Source: Macrostomum hystrix
Taxonomy: Eukaryota; Platyhelminthes; Macrostomidae
DNA length: 64,000 bases
Reading direction: 5' to 3'
NCBI GenBank assembly: GCA_950097015.1
Contig: CATNEN010000029.1
Span: forward strand, 1,550,001 to 1,614,000
Position numbers and translations under genes: made by a program. Of this stretch, positions 1 to 12,233 are shown piece by piece. The notes below the pieces were generated by a model. That model did no database searches and was not told the DNA's origin. It was given only the letters and a program-made list of their open reading frames with translations. How positions within the stretch are numbered: position 1 is the stretch's first letter; each line of letters opens with the position of its first letter.

Positions 1-275
1 TGCTTGGGTCAGATCTGCAGCCAACATCACAGCTGCAGCTATTGCGTGGTGCATCTGAAGTCTGTGTACGGCTGTTCAGTCCATGGACTGGGGGATGCTA
101 CACCAGCCTCAATTACCCCAGCTAATGCTGGTACCCATTTCACTGTTGAGTGAACTGAAGCAATGCATCAGAGTTATGCGTCTTACTAAAGGACAAAAAT
201 TGTTTCAGTGTATTCGAGAGTCGAATCCCCGACCTTCGATTCGCGAGTCCGACGCCCTGACCACTAGGCTACAGC
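1..275 (-). repeat. SINE family A copy (tRNA-derived)
   Basis: Read on the minus strand, the element starts with a tRNA-like head near 220-275 that has an A-box-like stretch (TAGCCTAGTGGTCAGGGCG) and a B-box-like stretch around GGGGATTCGACTC. A body shared with six other places in this window follows. The body includes a CAATTACCCCAGCT-type block and a block near 180-210 resembling the others' TTAAGTGTCCTGCTAAAGG. The left edge is cut by the window. Family assignment rests only on the copies seen here. Confidence 0.75.
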
Positions 276-289
276 CTAGTGACGAGTGT

Positions 290-440
290 CATCGTCAGGC
301 AGTGAACACTCTTACTTTGCCAATCGGTGGTTCGCCCTAATGGAGGCGAAAAGCCCTCAAAACGAATGTGGCCTCGCCGCCGATTTGAGCACAGGGACCT
401 TGGTGCGAGGGGCAAACGCGTTAAACGCTCGGCCACAATA
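290..440 (-). repeat. SINE family B fragment, tRNA-like head
   Basis: The minus strand carries the head of a second SINE family: a tRNA-like start, a CCCCTCGCACCAAGG stretch and the GGCGAGGCCACATT junction also seen at 21336, 22418 and 36948. It lies head-to-head with the plus-strand copy that follows. Confidence 0.6.
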
Positions 441-469
441 GTACTCGTAGTAGGCCGGTTTAGGAATCT

Positions 470-760
470 CTGAGCTATTCTCTCCGCGGTGGGGCCACAT
501 TAGATTGGGGCGCAGTCACGTCGAGAAGGCTTGGGGGTTTGTCGTCAATTTACGCCCTTGAGGGCCAACCCCCAAGGTACAGTGAGTGTACACTGCCTGA
601 CGATGAGAAAGTCAGAGCAGATGTACACACCTGTGTGCGTGTGTGCTCAGGAGTCAGCGAAATGGACAGAACTGCCTCCTCTCTGGCTGCTGGTCTAGTG
701 TCACCAAAAGATGTGTCATTGCCCGCAGCCCTCCTACAATATATTTTAACTACTGTCACT
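470..760 (+). repeat. SINE family B copy
   Basis: The body matches the copies at 21336-21645, 22418-22712 and 36948-37330. It has a GGGGCGCAG block, a TTTACGCCC block, a GATGTACACACCTGTGTG block and a terminal stretch containing CCCGCAGCCCTCCT. No protein is encoded; open frames in this stretch are accidental. Confidence 0.7.
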
Positions 761-779
761 AGATATAAATACTATAATT

Positions 780-1544
780 AGCCCACTATACAAGTACTTA
801 CAACAACCGTTACAGCCGCTAATAATATCCTAACAAAATCCACCTAGCCGCGCGGCACCGATGGTTCTGAAATTCGCAGACAGATTACAGCCAAACAAAG
901 ACCCTGCAAAGGGGTGCAGAAGGGAAAGCTTCTTCAAGCGTGGCGCGCTCCTCAATTTAAGCCGCTCAGCGACCCTGTTTTGGAGGCCTGGCGCGCTAGA
1001 CAGCTGGCAGATGAGGCCCAGATTTGGGGATTAAAAAACAGATCCCCGCGGCCGCCAAGTCCCAAGCCACTTCACTTGCGGAAGCCTCTTACTTCTTTCT
1101 TCCTCCTCTTCATCCGGCTTGATGACGTTTCCAGCGCCAAACGGAAGGAAGCGGACAAGCTCTGATCCCACGATGCCATTGTGACTGGAGGCCGCCACTT
1201 AGAACATTCGCCGTCTATGTTGGCTAATACAGAGTTGAGCAGTGTGTTTGGCCAGCTAGAGTTGATGACGCAATAGTCTTCTTACTGATTGTCAACTGTC
1301 AACTTTGAGAGTTTTTCTTTCAACTGACAAAACTGCCTCTGGGAATGGGGGATTATTGTGGATTTGGGGTTGGATTGAGGCTAATTTTGCACAGCTCAAT
1401 GATCTTGGGAGCTATAGGGAGCTGGCCAGCGATTCTGACACGGCTTCTGAACTCCCCAGTTGAAAGGAATTCCCCATTTAAAATGGTTGAATTTCCACAA
1501 ATCTAAATGCTTGATTTTTGACAGCACAAAAGGATGTAATCCCA
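780..1544. other. Unassigned intergenic stretch
   Basis: A GC-rich part (about 840-1200) contains two GGCGCGC-centred segments but no recognisable gene. An 83-codon frame at 914-1165 has no domain signature. The rest is low-complexity AT-rich sequence leading into the next array. Confidence 0.4.
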
Positions 1545-2300
1545 ACTTACACGAATCCTCAATCGGATAAATCATAACTCACCGAAATCCCAGGTCAATT
1601 AAATCCAAACTTACATGAATTCTAAGTCGCTTAAATTCCAAATTACATAAATCCCAAGTCGCTTAGATCCCAAATAACACGAATCCTAAGTCGCTTAAAT
1701 CCCAACTTACAAGAATTCCAATTCGCTTAAATCACAAATTACATAAATCCCAAGTCGCTTAAATCCCAAATTACATGAATCCCAAGTCGCTTAAATCCCA
1801 AATTACATGAATCCTAAGTCGCTTAGATCCCAAATTACATGAATCCTAAGTCGCTTAAACCCCAAATTACATGAATCCCAAGTCGCTTAAATTCCAAATT
1901 ACATAAATCCCAAGTCGCTTAGATCCCAAATTACATGAATCCAAGTCGCTTAAATCCCAACTTACAAGAATTCCAATTCGCTTAAATCCCAAATTACATG
2001 AATCCTAAGTCGCTTAAATCCCAAATTACATGAATCCTAAGTCGCTTAAATCCCAAATTACATGAATCCTAAGTCGCTTAAATCTCAACTTACAAGAATT
2101 CCAATTCGCTTAAATCCCAAATTACATGAATCCCAAGTCGCTTAAATCCCAAATTACATGAATCCCAAGTCGCATAAATCCCAAATTACATGAATCCCAA
2201 GTCGCTTAAATCCCAAATTACATGAATCTCAACTCGTTAAAATCTCAAATTAAATTAATCCCAAGTCGCTTAAATTCCAAATTACATGAATCCCAACACA
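1545..2300. repeat. Minisatellite, 32-bp unit
   Basis: About 23 tandem copies of a 32-bp unit built around AAATCCCAAATTACATGAAT followed by CCTAAGTCGCTT. Copies differ by single bases and small indels. It lies in the region beyond the RhoGEF 3' end. Confidence 0.95.
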
Positions 2301-3334
2301 AATAATCCTAATTGAATCAAAATCCTAACTCCAATAAATACTGAGATTCATTTACTTAACCTAAATCCGAAATCAATGAACAAAAAATTAATGATAGGAA
2401 AATTTCTGTTTACTAACTTGGCTACAGTACTTCGTATTAAAACTTAGTTTTCAGACACACTTTTTCCTATAGGCTTAGACACACAAATAACCCTTTAAGC
2501 TACAGCCTTACAAGTTTGTGAAAAAAAATGTTCCCCACTCTACTGGCTTTTCAAAAGAACTATACAAAACTAACAACGAAACAGACAAAATGTAGACGAA
2601 GAACAGCAACTACTAGACTGTATGTACCTCTGAGCTTGTGCGCAACTATTTATTAGATTCAGTTCACATGTGGCATGCGAAAAATCACTTCCACTTTCAG
2701 AAAATAACAACAGCAATATAGCAACTATTTACAACTAAATTGAGTTTACTATTATTTAGCTAGGAGTAAAATTAATTAGAAAAGTAGTTTAACTGTGCGT
2801 CTAAACTATCTTCTTGATTAAAAAACGGACTTCTAAGCAGTGAAATTAAGAATTAATATAGATAAGCAACTATTAATAATATTAATTAAACGATTAAATA
2901 ATTCAGGAATGAGAGAGAACTTGTTACACCTTGGTAAAATACACAACAATATGCAACAATAAGTACAACTAGATAAATCAAACTTATTGACTTAAAAGAT
3001 AGAAAAAAGCGAATCCTGTTTAAATCAGAGAGTAAATATATTTCTGAAGCTGAAGCAGAAATGAACACGTCATTGATTTAATAGGCTCGTTAACAGCCGA
3101 AACTAACCTAAACGATTTTACTTGCAAAAAAAGTAAAAATATCCTGAGGCATCCTCTACTGCCTACTGAAGTAGTCGCAACGCGCATGCGAATGCATCGA
3201 AAGCGAACTGCTAGGCTATCAAAACACAAAAAACTATTTAAAAGGGCTCACTACAGCAATGAATTCGTATTTTTTTCTGAAAATTATATTGAACCACGAT
3301 GCTTATCTCGATGCAATTAGAGGCGGTCAAACTA
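2301..3334. other. AT-rich intergenic sequence
   Basis: No gene, RNA or mobile element recognised. Short open frames here are AT-rich and have no protein-like features. Confidence 0.4.
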
Positions 3335-4650
3335 CAGTTTGAGTCATCATCCTTAGTTTGAGTCATGATTCCAAGCTCTAGTTTGAGTCATGATTCCAAG
3401 CTGTAGTTTGAGTCATGATTCCAAGCTCTAGTTTGAGTCATGATTCCAAGCTGTAGTTTGAGTCATGATAACAAGCCACAGTTTGAGTCATCATTCTAAG
3501 CTGTAATTTGAGTCATGATTCCAAGCTCTAGTTTGAGTCATGATAACAAGCCACAGTTTGAGTCATCATTCTAAGCTGTAATTTGAGTCATGATTCCAAG
3601 CTGTAGTTTGAGTCATGATTCCAAGCTCTAGTTTGAGTCATGATAACAAGCCACAGTTTGAGTCATCATTCTAAGCTGTAATTTGAGTCATGATTTCAAG
3701 CTGTAATTTGAGTCATGATAACAAGCTGTAGTTTGAGTCATGATAACAAGCCACAGTTTGAGTCATGATAACAAGCCACAGTTTAAGTCATCATTCTAAG
3801 CTGTAATTTGAGTCATGATTCCAAGCTGTAGTTTGAGTCATGATAACAAGCTGTAGTTTGAGTCATGATAACAAGCCACAGTTTGAGTCATCATTCTAAG
3901 CTGTAATTTGAGTCATGATAACAAGCTGTAGTTTGAGTCATGATAACAAGCCACAGTTTGAGTCATCATTCTAAGCTGTAATTTGAGTCATAATAACAAG
4001 CTGTAGTTTGAGTCATGATAACAAGCCACAGTTTGAGTCATCATTCTAAGCTGTAATTTGAGTCATGATTCCAAGCTGTAGTTTGAGTCATGATTCCAAG
4101 CTCTAGTTTGAGTCATGATAACAAGCCACAGTTTGAGTCATCATTCTAAGCTGTAATTTGAGTCATGATTTCAAGCTGTAATTTGAGTCATGATAACAAG
4201 CCACAGTTTGAGTCATCATTCTAAGCTGTAATTTGAGTCATGATTCCAAGCTCTAGTTTGAGTCATGATAACAAGCCACAGTTTGAGTCATCATTCTAAG
4301 CTGTAATTTGAGTCATGATTCCAAGCTGTAGTTTGAGTCATGATTCCAAGCTCTAGTTTGAGTCATGATAACAAGCCACAGTTTGAGTCATCATTCTAAG
4401 CTGTAATTTGAGTCATAATAACAAGCTGTAGTTTGAGTCATGATAACAAGCCACAGTTTGAGTCATAATTCTAAGCTGTAATTTGAGTCATGATTCCAAG
4501 CTGTAGTTTGAGTCATGATTCCAAGCTCTAGTTTGAGTCATGATAACAAGCCACAGTTTGAGTCATCATTCCAAGCTCTAGTTTGAGTCATGATAACAAG
4601 CCACAGTTTGAGTCATCATTCCAAGCTCTAGTTTGAGTCATGATAACATG
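3335..4650. repeat. Minisatellite, 25-bp unit with TGAGTCA core
   Basis: About 52 tandem copies of a 25-bp unit containing GTTTGAGTCATGATTCCAAG. Nearly every copy keeps TGAGTCA, the consensus AP-1/TRE binding site. Unit variants (CTCTA, CTGTA, CCACA endings; GATT versus GATA) recur in the same order, so blocks of several units were duplicated together. Confidence 0.95.
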
Positions 4651-5544
4651 GGTTAATTAAAGCCTTATTAACTAGCCCAAGGAGATTGGCACCGAACGCA
4701 AGTCAGTAATTAATGAAGCTAGCGAAGCAAAAGGAGCCAATGCAAAGAGCTCATAATTAACTAACAGAGAATGGAACAAAGAGCATCGTTGAATAGTAGA
4801 AATTAATTAATACAGAATGCCAACGCGCTTTGAAAAGATTAAATATGTGAACAAAAATGTTGGGAATAGGTCAGAGAGAAGCAGAGTGAGATAGAACGTG
4901 AAAACATGTTAACAAACAGTCTGTGGACTAGAACTTTGAACAATAATTAATTATAGAGAACGAATAGTACAAATACAGGTAAAAAACGGTAGACAAATTA
5001 CTACATATAACTACCTTCTTTAAGAGAGGCGCGTTGATTAAACAAAAATACGTTATTGCTGTTACACAAACAGACGCACGGAAAGCATAGGCAGAGAATA
5101 TATAGTCTACTAACTATTTATTAAAATACAAAATTTAGAAAGAAAAATTCAATTCTTATCACATTGAAATAGCGAGAATGTATATCGACAGGCGAATTAT
5201 TTTAATTCGTTACTTTTGTAATTAGTAGCGATACGTTATCGTCTGAATACTAAAGGCTAAACGCTAGTCTACAATCCTATATTTTTAAGGTTAGTTCCGT
5301 TAATTTTACTCACTGCAAATTACATTCTACATAAACAACAGATAACCAAATTGTGTATATTTAGGGACATTATTCAGAGTTGTTTCTTAATTCCCCATTG
5401 AGTTCACCCATCATCCAGTGGTTGGAGTCTTGAAAGGCTGCAAAGTTATAATCAATAATCCCGTTCATACCGCTACATAAGAAGAAATTAAATTTCATAA
5501 TTCTTGAAATTAGCAATGCCCGCAAACTGCTCGCATTGCTTGGA
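4651..5544. other. RhoGEF 3' flank / presumed 3' UTR
   Basis: AT-rich sequence immediately downstream (minus strand) of the RhoGEF stop codon. It presumably holds the 3' UTR. No other gene seen. Confidence 0.45.
5117..5122 (-). terminator. Candidate polyadenylation signal for RhoGEF
   Basis: TTTATT on the plus strand reads AATAAA on the minus strand, about 420 bp past the RhoGEF stop codon. The hexamer is common in AT-rich DNA, so this is only a candidate. Confidence 0.3.
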
Positions 5545-8500
5545 CTAGCTCGCCGCTTCGCTGTCCTTATCGCTGGAGCTGCGGCTGCCGCTGCCTTCCT
5601 CCGTGTCATCGTCGTCGTCCTCCTCACCCGCCTGGCTCCCACCGCCGTGACCTGGTCGCGTGATCTGCGCCCGACGCTCTACCACGACGCGATCATCTGG
5701 CGGCGGGGTCTGGCAGGCGATGTCAGCTCCGGCGGCGCTGCCGCTGCCGCTAGTCAGCGAGGCGGACAGATCTGAGACAGGATACGCGAGAATCGGTCAA
5801 TCTACTCATAGTAGCAAGATTCGTTAAATTAGTGAAATCAGTTGCACCTAGCTCGCATATTGCAAATACGTTTTAGCAGACCATTTTTAGTGTAATTTTT
5901 AGTTAAGATGAAATCCTAAACTGAACTTTACTCCTCTTTAGATAGAACTGATCATGCAAAAAAACACGATTCGGTTTTATAAAAATGATCAATAACCATC
6001 CTGGATCTTTGGTTAATATTGTTAAACCTTTGACTGCTTACAAAAAGGACGTAGCACTGTTAAGCAACTTTATTTAACGATTTTTATGAACTACAAGTAC
6101 GTTAAAGGCTTCGAGACGCATGAAAACCAGAAACAAAACTGTTAACGATTGTTAAACGTTAATTTCTGATTATTATAAAAAGTATATTGGCATACTTGAC
6201 AAACGAAATCTGAAGACGATGGCTGCAAAAACGGACAGAAACATAATATTTAGGTTTTTATAGCGACCGATGAGTTACAGTTAAATTATGATATGAGTTC
6301 AGTGATGAAATGAGTTCAGTGATGAAATGAGTTCAGTGATGAAATGAGTTCAGTGATGTTCAGTGATGAAATGAGTTCAGTGATGTTCAGTGATGAAATG
6401 AGGTTTAGTGATGAAATGAGTTCAGTGATGTTCAGTGATGAAATGAGGTTTAGTGATGAAATGAGTTCAGTGATGAAATGAGTTCAGTGATGAAATGAGT
6501 TCAGTGATGAAATGAGTTCAGTGATGTTCAGTGATGAAATGAGGTTTAGTGATGAAATGAGTTCAGTGATGAAATGAGTTCAGTGATGAAATTAGTTTAG
6601 TGATGAAAAGAGTTCAGTGATGTTCAGTGATGAAATTAGTTCAGTGATGAAAAGAGTTCAGTGATGTTCAGTGATGAAATTAGTTCAGTGATGAAATGAG
6701 TTCAGTGATGAAATGAGTTTAGTGATGAAATGAGTCCAGTGATGAAATGAGTTTAGTGATGAAATGAGTCCAGTGATGAAATGAGTCCAGTGATGAAATG
6801 AGTTTAGTGATGAAATGAGTCCAGTGATGAAATGAGTCCAGTGATGAAATGAGTTTAGTGATGAAATAATTTTGGTGATGAAATGAGTTCAGTGATGAAA
6901 TGAGTCCAGTGATGAAATGAGTCCAGTGATGAAATGAGTTCAGTGATGAAATGAGTTCAGTGATCAAATGAGTTCAGTGATGAAATGAGTCCAGTGATGA
7001 AATGAGTCCAGTGATGAAATGAGTCCAGTGATGAAATGAGTTCAGTGATGAAATGAGTTCAGTGATCAAATGAGTTCAGTGATGAAATGAGTCCAGTGAT
7101 GAAATGAGTCCAGTGATGAAATGAGTTCAGTGATGAAATGAGTTCAGTGATCAAATGAGTTCAGTGATCAAATGAGTCCTAGATAAGTCATGAGATGTGA
7201 ATTGAATGAGTTAAGCTCACCGTCATCATTATCCGATGAAGTTTCCGCTCGACTGTCACTGTTTGCGCGGCTGCCATGCGCTGACAATGGAGCGGCAGCA
7301 GCAGCAGCAGCTTTGGCATTCGCCGCATTCAAGGCTCGTTTGAGAGCCGCCGTATCATCGGACAATTCTAGACTATTAATGTCCACCGGAGTGGGCGGTG
7401 GCAGGGAAGCAGCTGGCTTATATGGACTCAACGATCCAGCGGAAGCTGCCGACGTTGCAGCAGGCGCTGACAACCCGGAGGACTCCTGGACGTATTTTTC
7501 ATAGAAGCTTATTAAACAGATAATAAAATCAACGTTGCGAATTAAACATAAGCTACTTTCAGTAGATTGATTGCAAATCTATAAAATTTACAGAACCCGG
7601 CTATAAAATCAACGATAAAAATATTTCTAATGCGAAAAAACATAGCTAATCATAGATTTAAAACAACAACTATAATTTTTTTTCTTCGATTTCAGAAAAG
7701 AAGTCAAACAACATGCAGTTAGTCAGGTTTGACGTTAAGAGTAGGCAAAGAAATCGATCCGACTGCTAGTAAAAGTAGTGACCAGTTGGAGGTTATTAAA
7801 AAACGTGCAAAATTTAACAAAATTACCGCGCTGCAAACATTTGCCGATTGACAAAACTAAAACAGAACTACTCAAACATAGAAATCACGGACACAAGACA
7901 CAAGACTAATGATTTACAGATCTTCTTAAATCTATGTTGTAATTTCGATTATCTCTGTACAGCTCGGAAATTCAAATTAAATCTACATGGCAACAACAGA
8001 AAAGGAAAACACTTTTACCATAACTTTACCTTCATTCTCAATCTCACCCTGCATTCACTCTCTGTCTCACCTTGCATTCACTCTCAGTCTCACCTTGCAT
8101 TCACTCTCTGTCTCACCTTGCATTCACTCTGTCTCACCTTGCATTCACTCTCTGTCTCACCCTGCATTCACTCTGTCTCACCCTGCATTCACTCTCTGTC
8201 TCACCTTGCATTCACTCTCAGTCTCACCTTGCATTCACTCTCTGTCTCACCCTGCATTCACTCTGTCTCACATTGCATTCACTGTCTCACCTTGCATTCA
8301 CTCTCTGTCTCACCTTGCATTCACTCTGTCTCACCTTGCATTCACTCTGTCTCACATTGCATTCACTGTCTCACCCTGCATTCACTCTGTCTCACATTGC
8401 ATTCACTGTCTCACCTTGCATTCACTCTCAGTCTCACCCTGCATTCACTCTGTCTCACCCTGCATTCACTCTGTCTCACATTGCATTCACTGTCTCACCC

Positions 8501-11500
8501 TGCATTCACTCTGTCTCACCTTGCATTCACTCTCTGTCCCACCTTGCATTCACTCTCTGTCTCACCTTGCATTCACTCTCTGTCTCACCTTGCATTCACT
8601 CTGTCTCACCCTGCATTCACTCTGTCTCACCTTGCATTCACTGTCTCACCCTGCATTCACTCTCAGTCTCACATTGCATTCACTCTGTCTCACCCTGCAT
8701 TCACTCTGTCTCACCTTGCATTCACTGTCTCACCCTGCATTCACTCTCTGTCTCACCCTGCATTCACTCTGTCTCACATTGCATTCACTCTCTGTCTCAC
8801 CTTGCATTCACTCTCTGTCTCACCTTGCATTCACTGTCTCACCCTGCATTCACTCTCAGTCTCACCCTGCATTCACTCTCTGTCTCACATTGCATTCACT
8901 GTCTCACCCTGCATTCACTCTCAGTCTCACCCTGCATTCACTCTCTGTCTCACCCTGCATTCACTCTGTCTCACATTGCATTCACTCTCTGTCTCACCTT
9001 GCATTCACTCTCTGTCTCACCTTGCATTCACTGTCTCACCCTGTATTTACTCTCAGCCTCACCATGCATCTATTCTCAGTCTCACCCTGTACTTACTCTC
9101 AGCCTCACCATGCATCTATTCTCAGTCTCACCCTGTACTTACTCTCAGCCTTACCATGCATCTATTCTCAGTCTCACCCTGTATTCACTCTCAGTCTCAC
9201 CATGCTTCTATTCTCAGTCTTACTCTGTATTCACTCTCAGTCTCACCCTGTATTCACTCTCAGTCTCACCATGCATCTATTCTCAGTCTCACCCTGTACT
9301 TACTCTCAGCCTCACCATGCATCTATTCTCAGTCTCACCCTGTACTTACTCTCAGCCTCACCATGCATCTATTCTCAGTCTCACCCTGTATTCACTCTCA
9401 GTCTCACCATGCTTCTATTCTCAGTCTTACTCTGTATTCACTCTCAGTCTCACCCTGTATTCACTCTCAGCCTCACCATGCATTTATTCTCAGTCTCACC
9501 CTGCATCCACTCTCGGGCTCATGTTTCAACTGCTATCCTAGAGACCTCACCTCGATGGACTCAAGTGCAGCTCTAGCTGCGGCAGCAACTGCAGCCAGCA
9601 TCGAGTCTGCAAGCTCCTGCCGCCTTTGCTGCTGATGCTGATGCTGATGCTGAAGTTTAATTCGACGTAGCTGTTTTCCATCATGATCATTTTTATCATC
9701 ATCACCAACATGAGCAAACTCAGCCTCATCTCTTTCATTATCATCCAAAACATCTGCATCATCAACAGCGCCAGCTGACTGCTCAGCGGCTCCTTCCGCC
9801 AGCAGGCGCGGCAAAGTGTCCGCGATAGCAGAATAGGCGTCTTCAACTAGTCGCCAGGCGGCAACGATTCGTGTCACTTGGTTGCTATGCAACAGCGGCT
9901 GGTGCTGCTGTAAACGCGAAAGCAATTGTAAGAAAAGGTAAAAGAAACAAATTTGAAGTAGATCTAGATCTAAGGTGATCAAACAAGAGATTAATAATAA
10001 AAAACTTGAACTTTTTTATTAGCCTGTACGAGCTATCTTTCATGGCTAAGGATTTGTTATAAACAAGTCCGTTAACCTGAAATTTAGCATTCGTCTCTTA
10101 ACAATAGAAATACTCTATACAATTGTTGATTATATTGTATTTATTATATTACTAAGTATTATTTTAATGAACCAACATGGACTGGCCATAGAGGTTTCAA
10201 CAGAGCAATCTTAGTTATCCTTGTCACTGACTGACTGAAAGTTAATTGATCGTAAAGGTGGGAAAATATTGATCAATACCCAGAAAAATACGGCTGCTTC
10301 CTCGTCGTGTTTTTTGTGCAAAAAAGGAATGGAATCTACCGTAATCCCCCCTATCTCGCAAGTGTTAAAGAAACCACCCAGGAAGCAGCCGATGTGATCG
10401 TAAATTTTGCGGAAACCGCCGAAAAATCACCCGAACCAGTGGCCCATGGGACAACCATATAATTCTTTACGGTCGATTCCTCGGCGGTTTCTGAACATGG
10501 AATCTTCCGAACTGGAGGACCAAGAAGCACCGAGAAACCGCCCAGTTGGGCAGATTCCAAGCATGGAATCATCCGATTGGTATGTTTCCAGCGTTCGGCT
10601 GTTTCTTTTCTGGAAAAACCGCAGATTCCTACTGGAATCACCCAAAGAAACATCCCTTTGTTTCTTTGTAAGTAGGGTGGACTTACCCGAAAATCGGTCA
10701 TTCAGCATGGGTATCGTGAAGTACGGAGTGGGTAATTGAAGTACCCCCGTGCTCTTTTAACGGTTAACGTACACTATCTCAAACCCATTGTTATTGTAAC
10801 TTTATATGTACTAAATGTCTCTTTAACAGTAGGACTACCAAGCCATTTTGCCGCCCGTTTTTATACCAAGGGGGGAGGGGAAATCTTCCCCCCTGACAAT
10901 TTTTTTTGCTGCACCCGAACGGAACAATACAAGCACACGAAACTCAAGAACACGGGCCAAATTTTTGTTGCGCATCTTCTGAAACAAGAAACAAGTCGCC
11001 AGCTCTTCAGACCGTCGAGATATTCAATGTTTCTGGCCGAAGGTTCGATTTTTCCCATAAGAGCTAGTGTATTTCATACACCCCTATACACGAATTTGCA
11101 CTGCGCCTCAGTGCGGCCTTGCCAGACTTTACATGCTCCTCTAGTCCGTAGTTGAGTGTTGCCCAATGTCGAGGCTTGATCAGTGAAAGTAGAGAAATTC
11201 GCTTTAGGGACTCCATAGTCGGCTGGTGCCACTTGTTGAAGGTCCAGCAGCTCCGTCTAGATAAAGGTCGGTGACCGCCGAAGTCGGAGATGATGCAAGC
11301 ACATTCGGGTGACATGCTGACAAAGTTTGAAGGTCTGGAAAGGCCGCATGAAATACACTAGCTCTTGTGGGAAAAATCGGACCTTCGGCCAGAAACATTG
11401 AATATCTCGACGGTCTGAAGAGCTGGCGACTTGTTTCTTGTTTCAGAAGATGCACAACAAAAAGTTGGCCCGTGTTCTTGAGTTTCGTGTGCTTGCATTG

Positions 11501-12233
11501 TTCCGTTCGGGTGCAGCAAAAAAAATTGTCCGGGGTAGTTCTACTGTTAATGAAATCTTAGCTATGATAGACTTGCATAGATGATTAGGCAAAGATTAGT
11601 TATTTGATGAGCAAGCTGCAACTAACCACATAAACTGCACAGAGTTAACGCTTTGTTGTTTAAAAAAGCTTTAGTATTTTTGTAGGCCAAATGAAGTGAC
11701 TTTATTATGAAAATAATAGAAAGCATAATGCACATTTTACTAAAAACAAAATGGTCTCAAGCCAAGCACCTTTTTGCCATGCAACACAGCAAATAATTGT
11801 TCCTATTTAATGAAGCATTCAACCTGCAAGCTTTCCCATTTTTATTAATAGAACATTTTTGTTGACAAGCTTACAAACTGAACCTGGGTGACGTTGCGAC
11901 GAACAAAACTAGATTGATAACTGGACACAGTAGAACACTGCGCGTTTTTTAAAAAAGATTTCTTTGTTTAACTACTCGTATGTTGTAATGCACAAAAGAA
12001 TAATCATAAGTGAAGCCTGCTTACCTCAGATGGGCTGTCCAAATCGCTAGCGGCTAATTGCGACATCAAATGGTGTCCCTGCTGACGCAACCATTTTCGC
12101 TGACGATTTAATTCCTGCTTCATCAAGTGCTGCTGCTGCTGCTGCTGCTGCCGCTGTGGCACAGGCACAGAAAGCAGGCCAGGTGCTTCCGTGTCTTCAG
12201 ACTCATTGGATATTGAATTCAGACTAGCAGTGT
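5545..12233 (-). CDS. ARHGEF11: RhoGEF exons 20-23: low-complexity C-terminal tail
   Basis: Exon 20 (12233-12025) encodes an acidic start, a CAG-encoded Gln run and a helical [19 protein letters not shown]. Exon 21 (9907-9551) has a predicted helix ([20 protein letters not shown]), a long acidic stretch and HQHQHQQQ. Exon 22 (7485-7221) is Pro/Ala-rich. Exon 23 (5771-5545) ends in [14 protein letters not shown] and stops with TAG. No domain is recognised. Frame continuity across the four exons is the main support. Confidence 0.75.

Noticed and set aside
914-1165. 83-codon frame in a GC-rich patch
   Set aside because: No recognisable motif, no splice context, next to SINE fragments. Probably part of an unidentified old element.
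5536-5775. Plus-strand Ala/Val-rich open frame
   Set aside because: It is the antisense of RhoGEF exon 23, whose frame and splice phase agree with the rest of the gene.
7848-9635. Very long plus-strand open frames (up to 595 codons) rich in [11 protein letters not shown]-type peptides
   Set aside because: They arise because a tandem repeat unit lacks stop codons; all three frames are open at once, and the array lies in an intron of the opposite-strand RhoGEF.
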